This document shows, piece by piece, positions 62,623-64,000 of a stretch of DNA of 64,000 nucleotides. This DNA comes from Cognataquiflexum nitidum (GTDB lineage: Bacteria > Bacteroidota > Bacteroidia > Cytophagales > Cyclobacteriaceae), in the NCBI RefSeq assembly GCF_022538055.1, contig NZ_JAKZAM010000026.1:1-64000 (forward strand), written 5' to 3'. Within the stretch, counting starts at the first letter, position 1. Every line of letters begins with the position of its first letter. The notes beneath the pieces were generated by a model that did not search any database, was not told where the DNA came from, and worked only from the letters and a program-made list of their open reading frames with translations. Made by a program: the position numbers and the translations under genes.

Positions 62623-63994
62623 ATTTTTCTAATCTTCTGTACAAAGAAGCTCGGGTCAACCCAAGCTCTTTTGCGGCTTTGGAGATGTTGCCTCCGTTTT
62701 TGTCTATGGCTCTCTGAATAGTGCTTTTTTCCATTTCATCAAGATTATAAGTAGCCGTGGCAGCAATTTTTTCATTGGTAGGCTTGGCGGAAAGAAAAAA
62801 GAAATCCCGGCTGTCCAGCATATCCCCCTCTGCCATGATGATGGCCCTTTCGATGGCATGCTGTAGCTCACGGATATTTCCCGGCCAATTGTATTTCTGT
62901 AGAAGCTGAAGTCCTGAAGGGGTAAAACCTTTGAAGTCTTTGCGGTATTTGTGGGAATAGGATTTCAGGAAATGGTTGGCGAGTGTAGGGATATCATCCT
63001 GTCTTTCACGGAGCGGCGGAAGGAAAATCTCCACGGTATTGATCCTATACAATAAATCTTGCCTGAAAGTATTGTCCATCACCATCTCATGTACCGGCAT
63101 ATTGGTAGCGCAAATCAGTCTGATATCAATGGGTATTGCCTTATTGGAACCGATTCGAGTTACCTCTCTTCTCTGCAATACTGTCAAAAGTTTTGATTGC
63201 AGTGGCATGCTGAGGTTTCCGATTTCATCCAAGAAAAGGGTACCGTTGTCTGCGATTTCAAACCTGCCTGCCCTATCGTCTTTGGCATCCGTAAAAGCTC
63301 CTCGTTTATGTCCAAAAAGCTCACTTTCAAAAAGTGTTTCTGTAATCGATCCCATGTCCACCCCCACAAAAATCTCATCTTTCCTGTTTGACCTGTCGTG
63401 AATTGCCCTCGCAATCAATTCCTTTCCTGTGCCGTTTTCTCCCAAAATCAAAATATTGGCATCGGTCTGCGCTACTTTGTCGATGATAGAGAATATATTT
63501 TTCATCGAAGCACTTGCTCCGATAATATCCGCATAAGGTTTTTTGAGTTCAGACTGAAGCTGTTTTTGTTTGGTGGAAAGTTTTTCGACCTGATTGTAGC
63601 TTTCCTTTAACCGGGACGCTGCAGTCAGCGTGGCAAGGAGCTTTTCATTCTGCCAAGGTTTTAAGATAAAATCCGTAGCACCTTCCTTAAGTGCACGCAC
63701 AGCCATCTCTACATCTCCAAAAGCAGTAATTAAAATAACCACTGCTTTCGGATCGATCTCTTTGATCTGCTTGAGCCAATGAAATCCCTCTTTGCCTGAA
63801 GTAGTATCATCCGTGAAGTTCATATCCAACAGGATCACATCAAAGGAATTGTTATTGACCAAAAATGGAATACGACGTGGATCTTTTTCAATGGTAACTT
63901 CTTTTGCATGTTTTTTAAGAAACATTTTTGCCGCAAAGAGCAAATCTTCATTGTCATCTATGATCAGGATTTTTCCTAGTTGTTGGTTTTCCAT
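62612..63994 (-). CDS. sigma-54-dependent response regulator (NtrC-like)
   Basis: 460 residues, ending six bases before the window edge. Receiver domain 1-~125 with phospho-acceptor D57 in ILLDMNFTDD. AAA+ domain (~155-390): Walker A GENGTGKE (185-192), GAFTDA (232-237) in the place of the sigma-54-contacting GAFTGA loop, and Walker B NGTLFLDEIGN. The C-terminal Fis-type helix-turn-helix is GGNISKAAKELGLTRASLY. It is expected to activate RpoN promoters when phosphorylated by the NtrY-like kinase that follows. Targets are unknown. Confidence 0.94.
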   Translation of the reverse strand: MENQQLGKILIIDDNEDLLFAAKMFLKKHAKEVTIEKDPRRIPFLVNNNSFDVILLDMNFTDDTTSGKEGFHWLKQIKEIDPKAVVILITAFGDVEMAVRALKEGATDFILKPWQNEKLLATLTAASRLKESYNQVEKLSTKQKQLQSELKKPYADIIGASASMKNIFSIIDKVAQTDANILILGENGTGKELIARAIHDRSNRKDEIFVGVDMGSITETLFESELFGHKRGAFTDAKDDRAGRFEIADNGTLFLDEIGNLSMPLQSKLLTVLQRREVTRIGSNKAIPIDIRLICATNMPVHEMVMDNTFRQDLLYRINTVEIFLPPLRERQDDIPTLANHFLKSYSHKYRKDFKGFTPSGLQLLQKYNWPGNIRELQHAIERAIIMAEGDMLDSRDFFFLSAKPTNEKIAATATYNLDEMEKSTIQRAIDKNGGNISKAAKELGLTRASLYRRLEKYGL

Positions 63995-64000
63995 GTTGTT

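Overview
The window looks like a chromosomal segment of a Bacteroidota bacterium, most likely a cytophagal (Cyclobacteriaceae-like) marine or aquatic species. The evidence is a low-to-moderate GC content, promoters of the TAnnTTTG type, a PorX-type response regulator of the type IX secretion system, an LpxC-FabZ fusion, a NagB/PIG-L fusion, Bat-type VWA proteins, the DUF4296 and DUF4924 families, and no recognisable Shine-Dalgarno sites. No prophage, intact insertion sequence or CRISPR array is visible. The content is mostly housekeeping and metabolic, with a few decaying toxin-antitoxin-like genes and several intergenic repeat families.

Layout. The first ~90 bases are the 3' end of a 5S-like rRNA with a terminator. 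Then come a periplasmic-binding-type protein, hemL and an ArsC/Spx-like protein (318-3647). A three-gene minus-strand operon of planctomycete-type cytochrome proteins (PSD1, DUF1501, cytochrome/LRR-like membrane protein) fills 3663-9318. A divergent threonine degradation pair (SDR threonine dehydrogenase and Kbl) occupies 9823-12121. A small accessory stretch (12287-13092) has a lipoprotein with a probable frameshift and an orphan VapB-like antitoxin. Then follow an amidohydrolase, a repeat-rich gap, a gluconokinase/6-phosphogluconate dehydrogenase fusion, and a CBS/nucleotidyltransferase protein. Next are an amino-sugar unit (NagB/PIG-L plus ROK kinase), cystathionine beta-synthase behind a perfect palindrome, a membrane protein and an AlkB-type hydroxylase.

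From 25886 to 40530 are a Bat cluster (DUF58, BatD-like, BatA), a DUF4296 lipoprotein with mutS2, a lipoprotein, an ABC ATPase, the lipid A genes lpxA-lpxC/fabZ-lpxD, an HD hydrolase, porX, tsaE and alanine dehydrogenase. From 40535 to 44754 lie three phosphorelay proteins without DNA-binding outputs: a lone receiver, a 7TMR-DISM histidine kinase, and a receiver-kinase hybrid.

The right third carries ppa, a porin-like protein, acpH, an SF1 helicase, DUF4924, a broken DUF433/DUF5615 pair, lepA, folD and tRNA-Leu(GAG) with a textbook Bacteroidota promoter. It continues with a DUF1295 membrane protein, a DsrE protein, rnhB and a large GH63-like glucosidase. It ends with an MJ1255-like glycosyltransferase coupled to an LpxH-like phosphatase, and an NtrY/NtrC-like two-component pair at the right edge.

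How they fit together. The lipid A steps (LpxA, LpxC, LpxD and probably LpxH) are split over two loci. Threonine is turned into glycine and acetyl-CoA by the divergent pair. Gluconate can be phosphorylated and decarboxylated by one fused polypeptide. The strongest oddities are the doubly inactivated DUF433/DUF5615 module, the 26-bp palindrome against the cbs start codon, the kinase-dehydrogenase fusion, and the intergenic repeat families. I found no clearly new defence or mobile system.
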